NCBI RefSeq assembly: GCF_008728515.1
Contig: NC_044978.1
Span: forward strand, 148,486,262 to 148,550,261
DNA length: 64,000 nucleotides
Reading direction: 5' to 3'
DNA from: Papio anubis
Lineage: Eukaryota; Chordata; Mammalia; Primates; Cercopithecidae
Shown: positions 37,714-50,002 of the stretch, piece after piece
How the letters are laid out: each line of letters starts with the position of its first letter
Numbering within the stretch: position 1 is the first letter of the stretch
Program-made: the position numbers and the translations under genes
Notes under the pieces: model-generated
Told to the model about the DNA's origin: nothing
Database searches by the model: none
The model's input: the letters and a program-made list of their open reading frames with translations, nothing else

Positions 37714-38008
37714 GGCCGGGCACAGTGGCTCACGCCTGTAATCCCAGCACTTTGGGAGGCTGAGGCAGGCGGATCACAAGGACAGGAGCTTGAGACCATC
37801 CTGGCCAGCATGGTGAAACCCCGTCTCTACTAAAAATACAAAAAAATTAGCCAGGCATGGTGGCGTGTGCCTGTAGTCTCAGCTACTCGGGAGTCTGAGG
37901 CAGGAGAATTGCTGGAACCTGGCAGGCAGAGGTTGCAGTGAGCTGAGATCACACCACTGCACTCCAGCGTGGGCAACAGAGCGAGACTCCGTCTTAAGAA
38001 AATATATA
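37714..38008 (+). mobile_element. Alu
   Basis: GGCCGGGCACAGTGGCTCAC; target repeat TATCATAAATACA at 37701-37713 and 38009-38021. Confidence 0.98.
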
Positions 38009-38111
38009 TATCATAAATACAACCAAATAAAGGTTTTCTTATAGGTTGTACAGATGTTCTTGAATATTACTGTGCATTATAAAATAAAATTCAAAAGCAC
38101 TAACATTTCCC

Positions 38112-38404
38112 TTTTTTTTTTTTTTTGAGATAGGATCTCGCTCTGTCACCCAGGCTAAAGTGCAGTGGCACAATCTTGGCTCACTACAACCTCTGCCTCC
38201 CAGACTCTAGCAATTCTCGTGCCTCATCCTCCCAAGTAGCTGGGATTACAGGTGCACACCACCACACCCAGCTAATTTTTGTATTTTTCTAGAGACAGGG
38301 TTTTGCATATAGGCCAGACTGGTCTCAAACTCCTGGCCTCAAGTGATCACCCGCCTCAGCCTCCCAAAGTGCTGGGATCACAGGCGTGAGCCAACACGCC
38401 TAGT
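38112..38404 (-). mobile_element. Alu
   Basis: Poly-T then GAGATAGGATCTCGCTCTGT, ending GCCAACACGCCTAG. It lies immediately left of the L1M fragment. Confidence 0.95.
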
Positions 38405-38467
38405 CTAACATTGGTTCTACTCCTTAAAAGTTAATCAAAAGAAAGGGAGTAGGACAACATCAGCTGT

Positions 38468-39404
38468 CACTAGACAAACATAAATTAAAACATCCATGAG
38501 GTACCACTATACACCTATTAGAACAACCAAATTCCAGAATACAACATCAAATGCCTATAAGGAGCAAAAGAAATTTTCATTCATTGTTGATGGCAATACA
38601 AAATGGTACAGGCACTTTGAAAAGCAGTTGAGTGCTTCTCACAAAAACAAATGTACTCTTACATTACAATCTAGCAATCATACTTCTCGATATCTACTCA
38701 AAGGAGCTGAAAACTCAGATCCACACAAAAAACTACACAGAGATGTTCATAGTAGCTTTACTCGTAATTGCTAAAACTTGGAAGCAACCAAGATGTCCTT
38801 CTGTGGGTGAATGGATAAACTGTGGTACATCCAGGCAATGAATATTATTCAGCACTAAAAAATGAACTATCAAGCCATTTTAAAAAAAAAGCACACAGGA
38901 AACTTAAATGCATATACTCAGTGAAAGAAGCCAATCTGAAAAGGCTACACACATACTGTGTATGATTCCAACTACATGACATTCTCTATAGGCAGAACTA
39001 CATATACATTCTCTATAGATAGTACGAAGATTAGTGGGTTGCCAAAGGCTTATGGGAAGGGAGGGATGAATCGAACACAGAGGACTGGTAGGGCAATGAA
39101 ACTACTCTGTATGATATTATAATGCTGGATACATGTCATTATACATTTATCCAAACCTGTAGAATGTACATCACCAACAGTGAACCCTAATGTAAACGAT
39201 GGACTTTGTGTGATAATCATATGTCAATATAGATTCATCAGTCGTAACAAATGCACCATTCTGGTGATGAATATTAATAACAGGGAATGCTGTGCATGAG
39301 TGGGGACAGGGGCTATATAGGAAATCTCTGTAACTTCCACTCAATTTTGCTGTAAACCTACAACTGCTTTAAAAAACAACTGCTCTAAAAAAGTATATTA
39401 AAAA
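38468..39404 (+). mobile_element. L1M-type 3' fragment
   Basis: Degenerate L1 ORF2 end and 3'UTR: ATGAGGTACCACTATACACC, GGTGAATGGATAAACTGTGG, GAATATTATTCAGCACTAAA. No intact reading frame. It ends in an A-rich tract at about 39400. Confidence 0.9.
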
Positions 39405-39496
39405 AAAAAAGGGAAGAAGCAGAAGTTGGGCACAGTGTGGTCACTGCACACCAAGCACCATACAGAAGAAAATACGCAACTATAAGAGTTTGGGGA

Positions 39497-39794
39497 GGAC
39501 CGGGCACAGTGGCTCACGCCTATAATCCCAGCACTTTGGGAGGCCGAGGCAGGTGGATCACAAGGTCAGGAGATCGAGACCATCCTGGCCAACATGGTGA
39601 AATCCCGTTTCTACTAAAAATACAAAAATTAGCTCGGTGCGGTGGCGCCTGCCTGTAATCCCAGCTACTCGGGAGGCTGAGGTAGGAGAATCACTTGAGC
39701 CTGGGAGGCGGAGGGAGGCAGAGGGAGCCAAGATCGCGCCACTGCACTCCAGCCTGGCCACAGAGTGAGACTCCGTCTGGGAAAAAAAAAAAAA
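39497..39794 (+). mobile_element. Alu
   Basis: GGACCGGGCACAGTGGCTCA; target repeat AAGAGTTTGGGGA at 39484-39496 and 39795-39807. The right monomer carries a short GGAGGGAGGCAGAGGGAG rearrangement. Confidence 0.97.
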
Positions 39795-40079
39795 AAGAGT
39801 TTGGGGAAAGATCAGCTTTGGTACCTAACAGGTCTTCATTGCTCCAGAATAAAATACCAAAGGGGTCTGTATGCCATGCTCATCCTGGTCCCCGTTCACC
39901 TCTGCTACTCCCCCCAGCAGTCTCGCTCCAGCCCCACCAACCTCCTGTGACTGCAGCTCCACCAAGGGGGCTCAAAGCCTTAACATATGCTACTCCAACT
40001 GCCCAGCACACCCTGCCTTCCCGTTATTCTCTACCCTGCTTAGTACATTCGTCCAATGAATGAATGATTAATTAGAGGT

Positions 40080-41015
40080 GCTTCAGGAAAGGAATAAAGG
40101 ATGAGGAGAGTTTTGACAGAAACAGAAGAACAGGGGACAAACATATATAGGCTAAGATCAGTTTAAAGAATTTTCTAAGGAAACAAATTATACTTTAATC
40201 AGCTTTTTTTCATCACTGGGCATTGCTCTGGGCTGTGTTCTATTTGTGGATTAGGTGGGATTTCTAGCCCTGCTTTCCTCCATTCTCTTTCAGTAAAACC
40301 AACCTACGCCCAAGTTCCTGGCACACTCTAAGCAACTAGAGTTCCCAAAGCACAAAGCACAGCTGCCACCACTACCAGATAAAAAGCGCTCCACAGGAAC
40401 TCTGCTGAAATCCTGGTCAGGGTTATACCAGCTCTGCTTAGCCAAGGCAGCAAATTTTTCAGATTCAAGGAATGGTTTGACTATGACAAGAAGGAGTTTT
40501 CCCCTCCCTTATTAAACTCAAGCATCCGCTAATAAAATGTAATATGAGTCTACAGAAGAAAAAAAATTTTTTAAACAATACATCACATTAACCTAGGACA
40601 CACATCAAGGATAAACCAACATTGGACTGACTTCAAGCAACACAAGAAAATTGTTGCCTAAATACTTGCTATAGTCAGATTCACACCTTACATAGGAAGG
40701 CTGCTGTGCTGTGTGCTGGTAAACAGAAGGACAACTCCTGCGGCCTACAGGCACCCAAGGTGGGCTGGTCCAGTCTGCAGGAAACCTCAAAGGTAAATAA
40801 ATAAGACCAGAGTCAGGACAGAACTTTGCATGAAAGCTTTGCTTAGAAGGAAGAGATGATGGAAGGGCAAATTGTACTTACACTCAACATACAAACTGCA
40901 ATTAGTTACTCGGTTATTTGCACCAAACACACACAAACAAGAGAGCAAAGCCACTGGGTCACATCATTTCAAAATATAAAGGACAATGACTATCCACTGG
41001 TATTCCTTTCTTATT
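40080..41015. other. Intron, no gene recognised
   Basis: Unique-looking sequence, nothing supported. Confidence 0.55.
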
Positions 41016-41560
41016 ACTGAGGTCCAAGCTACCAATATCACCTCCTGACTGAACCAAAACCACCTCCTAAGTGGTCCTTCTGCTTCCATTCGAAATATAC
41101 ATCAGCTGATATCACTCCTCCCTTCCACACCTTTAATGGCTTCTGACTACACTTAAAAGCATATCCAAACCCCATTCTAAGCCTATGGAGTCATAAACAG
41201 CCTGGCCCACCTTACCCTTCCCACCCAGAGGCCAGTACTATGCACCCAGCTGGAGGTATTCCAGCCACACCTCCCTTCTCCCTGCGGCCTGCTTGGAGCA
41301 TGTTTACTGCCCTCTCACCAGTCATATGGAATGCCACCCCTGCACCACCCCACCCCGGAGCCACTCTTACTTCTCTTCCTAGCACTGACCACCATCCCAA
41401 ATAATCTTGTTCATCTATTTGCTTAATGCTTTGCTATCTCTCCCATCTAGAATACCATAAAAACAGGGACCTGGTCTGCCTGTCTGTTGCTAAATCCCCA
41501 GCTCCTCAAATACCTGCATTGAACACATTTGTTAAATGACCTGTTGAATGAATGGTGGCT
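41015..41560 (+). mobile_element. L2 3' region
   Basis: ACCTTTAATGGCTTCTGACT, AGCCTGGCCCACC, GAATACCATAAAAACAGGGA and GTTAAATGACCTGTTGAATG are in L2 order. Confidence 0.75.
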
Positions 41561-41658
41561 ATAAACCAGCATTTTAAGTAATGCCCAAATATGGAAAACC
41601 TGGTTTTACATAAAATATTAATTAGCAATCAGTTACTTGCTTTACAAAAGGATTCTGT

Positions 41659-41957
41659 GGGCTGGACACAATGGCTCACGCCTGTAATCCCAACATTTTG
41701 GGAGGCCAAGGTGGGCAGATCACTTGAGGTCAGGAGTTCAAGACCAGCCTGGCCAACATGGTGAAACCCCGCCTCTACTAAAAATACAAAAATTAGCTAG
41801 GCATGGTGGCATATGCCTGTAGTCCCAGCTACTAGGGAGGCTGAGGTGGGAGGAGCACTTGAACCCAGGAGGCAGAGGTTGCAGTGAGCCGAGATCGTGC
41901 CACTGCACACCAGCCTGGGTAACAGAGAGAGACTCAGTGTCAAAAAAAAAAAAAAAA
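41659..41957 (+). mobile_element. Alu
   Basis: GGGCTGGACACAATGGCTCA to A15 tail. Short flanking repeat AAAAG(G)ATTC. Confidence 0.95.
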
Positions 41958-43408
41958 GATTCCTTTTTTAATGCATCTTTAAATATTTAATTTATAAATC
42001 TTCAGGATGCACACTTTTTAAAGGATAATCTATTGTGGAGAGTGAATTAACTCCTCCAGGACATAAACACTGCTTATATACAAAAAGTACTAATAAACAC
42101 TTGTTGAATGAGCACTGGAAAATACACAGTTAAATGCCTTATTAATACATTAAATACACAGTTAAATACTTTACTCATAAACTAAATACTTAATACACAC
42201 CATAAACTATTAAGAAACTGAACTTGGATTTGAAACACAGCAAACTTGGCTATATTTAGTTCTCATTTTCCATTTTTTCTCATAAACTGACATATGTATA
42301 TTTAAAATCTACTAACTTGAAATACCAGCAATAATCTTAGCTACAAACTTTATAAGCAGGTGCAAATCCAAATAAATTCTAAAAGTTACTTGGCAGTTCT
42401 GCTGCAGTTAGTTTTGACTAACAGATACATGGAGGCATAGAAACAGTAGATATACTCAAAACTGCTGGGTTGTTGGGGACATCTGTGAGTTTACTATGAA
42501 AATCACAAAGCTTGAAAAGTTCAGTTTTATGTATAAACTGTGTAAAAAGTCAAGTGTCCCCAGAGAAAGACTAATCAAGAAATCACACTGCTATAAAGCC
42601 CGGCCACATTCTTGACACAATGCACACCTGCCCTAAAGTTCCAGATCACGTCCAATTTTTTTTAAAAGTACATCTCATGTTTTTCTTTCTTCTTTAAGAG
42701 ATAATCTCTTTAAAACAAAACTCTTCCATTTTGGCTTTATTCCTACGTCACGAAATTGCCCACTCTACACATTCAATATTCACCCAATAATAATGCATTG
42801 CACGAGAAAAACACATCCATGCTCAGGTATCCATGCGAATCAACTGACGCCCAGCCCTTCTCCTTCTCTACCAGGTGTTCAGCTGCAGTTGCAAAGGTCA
42901 AAATGAAAAAGGAAAAGGAAAGTCAGCTGCGTAACTGGATGTGCAGGTGTTTGTGTGAGGCCTGTGCTCATGTGCAGCTGTGTGTTTCTGAAGGGGCATT
43001 CTGAAGTCAAATATAACAACTTCAGGATTACTCACATTGTGTGCATTATCTACACCTTTTGTCTTTGTCTTTAGGATATTACCTAGTTTGTAATGTAAAG
43101 TATGTTAATGACTTGCCTCTTCACCGTAAACCACATCGGTTCCATAGAACATCATTTTTAGTCTATAACTCCAAGAAATGAACTTCCAAAGAGTAATTTC
43201 ATGTTCTAAAATCTTTCACAGGGTAACATGTTATCTATAAAAATCATTCAATTTCAGGATATAATTTGTAATGGCTGCACCACCTAGAGGAAATGAAATA
43301 TAAAATAATCACATTTTAAAAATTTATGCTAAGAGGTATACATGAATTTGCTCTAAAAACATTTAATAGTTTTTCGCTGTTGTCCTGTAATCGAAATAGT
43401 AATTTTTA
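41958..43408. other. Intron, no gene recognised
   Basis: A+T-rich. A local imperfect duplication of AATACACAGTTAAAT is at about 42121-42168. Confidence 0.6.
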
Positions 43409-43695
43409 GGCCGGGTGCGGTGGCTCACACCTGTAATCCCAGCACTTTGGGAGGCCGAGGCGGGTGCATTACTTGAGCCCAAGCGTTCAAGACCTGCCTA
43501 GCCAATATGGCAAAACCCCATCTCTACTGAAAATACAAAAATTAGCTGGGCGTGGTGGCGCACACCTGTAATCCCAGCTACTGGGGAGGCTGAGACACAA
43601 GAATGGCTTGAACCTGGGAGGTGGAGGGTGCAGTGAGCTGAGATCGCACCACTGCACTCCAGCCTAGGTGACAGAGTGAGACTCTGTCTCAAAAA
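43409..43695 (+). mobile_element. Alu
   Basis: GGCCGGGTGCGGTGGCTCAC to CTCAAAAATAATAA. Confidence 0.96.
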
Positions 43696-45000
43696 TAATA
43701 ATTTTGAAATAACAAGATTCAGAATCCAAATTAAGCTACCAGCCTACATTTCCTCTATATAAATTTTTCTAATGATTTGACACTCGGAGAAGGCTAACAA
43801 TCGTCCTAAAAGTCTGTGATGGTTTTTGAAATAAGGCTTTCTTGGGGGCGTTTTCACTGTCTCCTCTGTACCAAAGTAAACAAAAATTCATCTCACTCCC
43901 ACAATGAATAGCATCTTACTAAATATGTTCTGGAAAAGTAAAACTTACACAGTACTAGCAGTAAGTTTTTAAAAATTTACATTTACTTCTTATTGGTTTT
44001 GCAATAAAATGAGTTGCGATTTTTTTTCCCCCTCCCTTTGGCCTTACAGTACAAAAGCATAACGATATAAAAGTAGACTCATATCCTCAATCTAGGATGA
44101 GGAAGTAAAATATAATCAGACAACACACTGAATTACTTTTCAAACTTCAAAAAAGTTTTTAAATTTACCGATACTTAATAAAAGCTAATTAGCTATCAGT
44201 TCAAACCAGAATGTGTAGGTATTACCAATTTTTCTTCAGTACGAAACCGCTTTTTAATGACTCAAAATGTTTTTGAAAGTCATCTCATTTTACCACCAGC
44301 TACGTTTCAGGAAGTGATTCTAATGGAATGCTATTTACCTAGTAAGAAAATCTATCTAAAAACTTTTGCCCATCTAAAAACTAGTGTTATCTAGTTTCTG
44401 TGTCTCCAATTTTGTCACTTAAATCACAGGCAAAGCCATACCTGCTCACAAACAGGTACTCATAAAAATGTAATTAAATAATACCGTAAAAGCATTGCAT
44501 AACTGGAGATATAACCACCACCTAATTAAATTATTAATTGGTAAAGGCTCCCAGAATGGCTAACGAGTTTGTGAGCTTATTACTCAACCAGCCATACACA
44601 GGAAGCAAGCCCGGCGAAGGAGCCGGCCAAGGGACTGAGTTCATGGGGTGACAGCAAGATGCCCCAGCTACCAGCGAGCCTTTCAAGGCAGCGAGGGTCG
44701 TATCCTTTAAAGCACATTCTGACACCTGGCACTGCAGGAGTGGATAAAAAGAATGCTATTGATGCTACTACCGTGTTCTCGAGCTGGTGGGAACTCTGGA
44801 AATCTACACTAATGCCTTCCTGTTAGCAACAGTGCAACTGGCCTGAATTTGCACCACCCAGTTATCTCGAAAGCGCTGATGTTCTGAAAACAAAACTTTG
44901 TGGGAATGGAAAGTTAAAAACTTCTATTTAAAACTCAGACCTCAGAACATGCCCTTTGAAACCAGAGGGTTAAAAACGAAAGACAGACACCCCTTGCGGG
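43696..45000. other. Repeat-free flank of the CpG island
   Basis: No Alu or recognised repeat, A+T-rich until about 44.9 kb. On the minus strand this is just downstream of the predicted alternative first exon, where intronic enhancers could sit. Nothing specific recognised. Confidence 0.55.
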
Positions 45001-45371
45001 CACCAGCTTCAGCCTTTGGGCATCCTCGGCGCCCAGTCCAGGCGGCCCAGCGCAAGCCGACATCTACGAGAGAGACACACGAGGGCGACACCCGCGAAGG
45101 AGACATGCGGGGTCGACATCCGCGAGGTCCCGTGCCGGGGAGCACCAAGCAGCACCTACGCGGCGCGGGGAGCAACAGGGGCTGGAGGAGCCGCCCGCTG
45201 GGTTCGGGCTTCCGCAGGGGTCTCCGAGTCCAGCCTCAGTCTCCCCAACTGTGAAATGGGCGCCGTTACCTCGCCAGTCCTCCCCACAGGGATCTGGGAG
45301 ACTAATGAATGAGAAACGCGCGGCTAACGACCCGCTGGCGCCCGCCGCTCACCCCCCGCCGCGCCTAGCCG

Positions 45372-45384
45372 CCCCCCCCCCCCC
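45372..45384. repeat. C13 homopolymer
   Basis: Thirteen consecutive C on the + strand, at the downstream edge of the predicted minus-strand promoter region. It gives a G13 run on the minus strand with G-quadruplex potential, and it is prone to sequencing error. Confidence 0.9.
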
Positions 45385-45480
45385 AGCGGCCCGGCCCAGC
45401 CCGGCCCCAAGGTTACAAATGTTCCAGCCCCGCGCCTGCCGCTCCGCTCCGGTAACGGGCGCCCGCCCGACGCCGCCTAC

Positions 45481-45720
45481 CTTGGCCACCCAGCTGAACA
45501 ATGGTGACATCGCGGGCCGGGCGGCGGCTCTTCGCCCGCCGGCTCCCGCTCACTCCCGCCGCCGGCCCGTGGACCCGCGGGCGGCCGGGGGCGGGCTTGG
45601 GGAGCAGCGGGGCCGGGGCATCGCTCTCCCCGGCGGCTGCGGCGGCGGCGGCGGCGGCGGCGGCGGGCTCCACCCAGCTCGTCACTGCCCCGAGAGGTCG
45701 CGCCCGCCGGGCGGCCAGGC
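45481..45720 (-). CDS. TBC1D1: Predicted alternative first exon of TBC1D1 (MSPLFSWVAK start)
   Basis: This is a prediction. On the minus strand in the CpG island, an ATG at 45510-45508 opens MSPLFSWVAK and reaches AAG|GTAGGC, a good splice donor with the GT at 45480-45479. The 30 coding bases are exactly ten codons, so the exon ends in phase 0. That matches the phase of the V140 acceptor 37 kb downstream. An in-frame TGA at 45552-45550, 13 codons upstream, means the ATG is the first usable start, with G at -3. The joined product would start MSPLFSWVAK-VPEIISS, replacing residues 1-139 and so removing most of PTB1. Only the 30 coding bases and the donor are supported. The 5' limit given here is arbitrary and the transcription start is unknown. 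I do not recall with certainty whether this isoform is annotated. Confidence 0.55.
45641..45666. repeat. GGC trinucleotide repeat in the CpG island
   Basis: About eight to nine consecutive GGC units on the + strand (CCG/GCC on the minus strand), preceded by the interrupted stretch CGGCGGCTGC. If the predicted alternative first exon is real, the repeat falls in or just upstream of its 5'UTR. Confidence 0.95.
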
Positions 45721-47155
45721 AGAGAAAGGGAAGTGGGAGGGGAGAGCGCGGGGAGGGGGTGGGCGGGGGGAGGAGGGGACAGGAGGGGAGGGCGCGCGGC
45801 CGACCCCGCCCACCCCCGCGCTCCGCTGCTGGCGGGAAGTTGGGACATGCTGGGGTCGCCCCCCTCAGAGATGCCCAGGGCTGCTCAGGAAACCCTGGAG
45901 GCTGGGGACGCGCCTTTCCAGGCCTCTGGGGTCCGTTTCGCACAACTTTCAGAAATCTAAGAATTCCTCCCTCTCCGAAGTTCGACAAAAGTCCCAGAGT
46001 TGGAGCTAACACAAAGCCCGCCCAACTTTCCAGGGGTGATCCCCACCCCCAGGGCGTTTCTTCCTAAGCGCTTTAGATTGCTGGTAACAAAAGGACCAGT
46101 GTTCCCCAGCCCCTAATACCTTTATATAATCAAAGGTGGTTTTCTCGGAGTCAGAAAACTCGGCGATTGAGACCAAAAATGGGGCAGAGGAAAAGAAGCA
46201 TTTAGCTCCTGCCTGCCGGGAGGCTTTTGCAACTTGAGAAATGTTGATTTCACCATAGTTTTCTTCTCTCCCAAGGCAAGATGGTGAGACGTGGTGGTCA
46301 GTTTATGGCTACAAAGGTAAAGCTGAGTTTCAATCCCAGCCACTGCTGAGTTCCACGTTGGAAAAAAAAAAAAAAGTCCAAAGGTCTAATCGCTGATGTG
46401 TAATGTATGTGTCAGGTGGAACCACTCACTGAGTTCCTCAGGCCAAATGGCCAACCCAGCCCAAGAATTCTGCTTCTCTTTTCCTTTTACTAATTGTGCA
46501 TTATCTTCATGAAGGACCATTGGGACATTTTAATGTTGTTCCCTAACCATCCAGCATGTGAGTTTAGTGAGGGTATTAGCTACCTATTGCTGTATAAAAA
46601 ATTACCCCAAAACTGAGAAGCTTAAAACCACAAACAACTTCTGTGGGTCAGAAATCCAGGAGCATCTTAGCTGGATGGCTCTGGCTGAAAGTCTCCCCAA
46701 AATTTCAGCCAAGCTGTTAACTGAGGCTGCAGTCATCTCAAGACTGGCCTGGAACTGAAGGATCCACTTCCACACTCATTCACATAGGTGTTGCCAGTAT
46801 TTAGTTCCTCGCAGGCAGCTGGACTCAGGGCCCCCGTTTCTTGCTGTTTTTTTCCATAGTGCTAAATCAGAAAATGGCAGTTTGTATCCCCCAGCACAAG
46901 TGATCCGAGAGATCGCACAAATCCAAAAAGAGTTTTTTTATATAAATTAAGGTATGACATCCCAACACTTTTGCTCTATTACTGTTTGTGAAAACCAAAG
47001 ACATAAGTCTAGTCCACAGTTAAGGGGAGGAGATAATATAAGGGCATGAATATCAAAAGGAGAGGATCATGGGGGATGATAGGGTTTTCTCTTTTTTCCA
47101 CGCTTGTGGTTTTATCTCATGCATAGGAATAGATAAAACCATAAAGGCATGGAGA

Positions 47156-47454
47156 GGCTGGGCGTAGTGGCTCACGTCTGTAATCCCAGCACTTTGGGAG
47201 ACTGAGGCAGGTGGATCATCTGAGGTCAGGAGTTCAAGACCAGCCTGGCCAACATGGCGAAACCTCGTCTCTACTAAAAATACCAAAAATTAACCAGGTG
47301 TGATGGCACACGCCTGTAATCCCAGCTACTAGGGAGGCTGAGATAGAAGAATCACTTGAACCTGTGAGGCCTAGGTTGCAGTGAGCTGAGATCATACCAC
47401 TGCACTCCAGCCTGGGGGACAGAGTGAGACTCTGTCTCAAAAAAAGAAAAAAAA
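47156..47454 (+). mobile_element. Alu
   Basis: GGCTGGGCGTAGTGGCTCAC; imperfect target repeat ATAAAGGCATGGAGA / ATAAGCCATGGAGA. Confidence 0.96.
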
Positions 47455-47487
47455 AATAAGCCATGGAGAAAGTCAAGAGAAATATCA

Positions 47488-47785
47488 GGCCATGCACAGT
47501 GGCTCATGCCTGTAATCCCAGCACTTTGGGATGCCAAGGTGGGAGGATCGTTTGAGCTCAGGAGTTCAAGACCAGCCTGGGCAACATGGTGAGACCCCAT
47601 GTCTACAAAAAGGAAAAATAAAAATAAATTAGCTGGACATAGTGACACATGCCTGTAGTCCTAGCTACTCGGGAGGCTGAGGTGGGAAAATCATTTGAGC
47701 CCTGGAGTTCAAGGCTGTAGTGAGTTGATATTCAGCCACTGCAGTCCAGCCTGGGTGACAGAGCAAGACCCTGTCTCAAAAAAAA
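47488..47785 (+). mobile_element. AluJ-like
   Basis: GGCCATGCACAGTGGCTCAT, diverged, with AAGTTCAAGGC-type right monomer features of old Alus. It lies 33 bp after the previous Alu in the same orientation. Confidence 0.94.
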
Positions 47786-48019
47786 GTAACATCATTCCAA
47801 CAGAGGCCACCCTTGCAAAGGGCCTTAGAAGCATCCTAGGGAAGTGCTATTCTCTCATTCTTTTCAGCAGTGATATTCCCTGCTTAATGAAGGTGGAAAA
47901 AGGAGTGCATTTGCAGCCATTTAGCCAAATCTTTCCCTGTTAGCACATCACTTTCCCAAACACTTAGAAGAGATGGAGGCTGACAGTTCCATTACAGCGA
48001 GAATACTTCTGGACTCTAC

Positions 48020-48195
48020 GACCTTACTATTCAACGTGTGGTCCACAGACCAGTAGCCTCTGCAGCAACTAGCTGTTTGTTAGAAATGCAGACTCTCAGG
48101 CCCTGCCCTAATCTAGACCTACTGCATCAAAACCTTCATTTTACCAAACTTCAGGTGACTGGTATACTCATTAAAGTTTGAGAAGCACTAGTAGA
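48020..48195 (+). mobile_element. MER5A (hAT-Charlie) element
   Basis: CAACGTGTGGTCCACAGACC, TTAGAAATGCAGACTCTCAG, AGACCTACTGCATCAAAACC and AAAGTTTGAGAAGCACT are in MER5A order, nearly full length. Confidence 0.88.
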
Positions 48196-49197
48196 TGAGA
48201 TTCATTAACATTGGTCTTAAAACATTAATGATTAAAAGGTACTGACCAATAGGCCCTGGAGAAAGCAGCCAAAATTGTCCTGTGTTCTTGGACTGGTATG
48301 AACCAGTTCCACTAGAGAGCGACCTAGAGAGTTATCAGGCAACAACATAGTTTTGATGTAAGCGGATGGTCAGCTGAGGACCAGACTAGACAAGCTGAAC
48401 CCAGGACAAATGTCATCATACTCCGTCACTCCAACTCCTACACGAAACTCTCCAAAAATGACCGGAATTTAGAAGCAACTCTGGGGAAAGGATGGGGAGA
48501 ACCCGGAATTGACTAAGGAAATCTGAAGTACCTATGACAAAGATAAATTTTCTGCCACAAAAAATAGGGATGCCAAAAAAATGGAAATTGCATTAGGTTT
48601 AGGGGAATAAAAACTGCATTTCTTGCAAAAAACAGGCCAAATCCTGAATGTAACAGTTACAGCGGGAACGTATGCAGGCAGGTGAAATAAGGACATGAAG
48701 GCTTCATTGTTTAAACCTGGATCCAATTCGCTGTACATACCCATCCAGGGTAGAGACTCCTGCAGTCTGGGTTAGAATTTGTCTAAGGTTTGTGTTATCT
48801 TTTAGGTACACAGAGGTCTTTCTCTGATCCAAGTTTTCCTTCCTAATCCAGGAGTAGGCAGAATCACTCATCTCATGGGAAAGTAGGAGCCTTTGAATTG
48901 GGTAGATTTGATAGTAATGTGTGGTGCTCTAACACCAAATATTTTAAGAAATATACATGACAGCTCTTATTTTAATTCACTACCAGCATGTAGCTTGCCA
49001 GTCACACTGCACAAAGATATTCCCTGTTATAATCTGGAATTCCATCAAAGGGAAACTTAACAGAAAATCTAATCCTATACTCAAATACACAATTTTCTGT
49101 AAAATACCACTCTCCCACCCATCTGAAAAATATATCCTTCCCTCAAGGAACTGCGTATGCTACCATGAAAGGATTGTATGTATACCGGGCATCAGTA

Positions 49198-49496
49198 TTT
49201 TTTTTTTTTTTTTTAAGACGGAGTTTCACTTTTCTTGCCCAGGCTGGAGTGCAATGGCATGATCTCGGCTAACAGCAACCTCCGCCTCCTGGGTTCAAGT
49301 GATTCTCCTGCCTCAGTCTCCTGAGTAGTTGAGATTACAGGCATGCCCCACCACACCTGGCTAATTTTGTATCTTTAGTAGAGACAGGGCTTCTACATGT
49401 TGGTCAGGCTGGTCTCAAACTCCCGACCTCAGGTGATCTGCCCACCTCAGCCTCCCAAAGTGCTGAAATGGCAGGCATAAGCCACCACGCCCAGCC
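49198..49496 (-). mobile_element. Alu
   Basis: Poly-T, AAGACGGAGTTTCACTTTTC, ending CACGCCCAGCC. Target repeat GGCATCAGTATTT / GGCATCAGTAATTT. Confidence 0.96.
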
Positions 49497-49579
49497 AGGC
49501 ATCAGTAATTTTTAACATCTCCAAAGTGGTTCTCTCATGCAGTCAGAATTGAGAACCTCTGCAGACAGAATAGTCATTG

Positions 49580-49993
49580 CTCAAAGACACTGATAGTTTC
49601 CAGCCCTGATTGTCTATCAGAGTCACCTGTAACTGTAATGGGACGGTGGCGGAGCGAGAGGGAAAGTAGAGGGCAGATGATTGGACTGTTTTGGAGCAAA
49701 GGTCAAATTCTCAGAGACCTCAAAGGGCAGGCAGGTCATATAAATGTGTGAAGAGGGCAAGGTGTCAGAGGATAAAGAAGGAAGGAACTACGGCATCTTG
49801 GAGAATGCATTCTCAATTGCTAAAACACTCCAGCTGGCCGAGTCAAATGTGTCAGCCCACTGAACTCAGCCCGAGAGGTCATTATTGGTGTTGACCCATA
49901 ATGTTGACTCTGGGTTTACTTGAAGCTTAGAAATATATTCTAACAAGTGATTCTGATTATCAGCCAGGATCGGGAACCACTATTACAGTTTTA
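49580..49993. mobile_element. Possible MER5-type element with non-matching interior
   Basis: The left end (TTTCCAGCCCTGATTGTCTATCAGAGTCACC) and the right end (GATTCTGATTATCAGCCAGGATCGGGAACCACT) resemble MER5 termini. About 300 bp between them does not, so a long internal form or an insertion is possible. Confidence 0.4.
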
Positions 49994-50002
49994 GATCCTT
50001 TT

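Larger units (their letters stand above)
45000..45920. promoter_or_regulatory. CpG island, probable internal promoter
   Basis: Roughly 900 bp of very G+C-rich, CpG-dense sequence sits alone in an A+T-rich intron. It contains many GGGCGG/CCGCCC-type Sp1 sites, a G-rich block at about 45735-45790, a GGCGGGAA E2F-like motif near 45830, and no convincing TATA box. There are no Alu copies from about 43.7 to 47.15 kb, as is usual around active promoters. The minus-strand reading frame and donor at 45481-45510 suggest it drives a shorter TBC1D1 transcript. A divergent non-coding transcript on the + strand is possible but unsupported. Long open frames across the island on both strands follow from the scarcity of A/T-rich stop codons. 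Confidence 0.8.

Noticed and set aside
45251..46012. Open frames of up to about 250 codons on both strands of the CpG island
   Set aside because: Low stop-codon frequency in G+C-rich sequence. Composition is Pro/Arg/Gly/Ala-rich with no domain. Only the short MSPLFSWVAK frame has a matching splice context.
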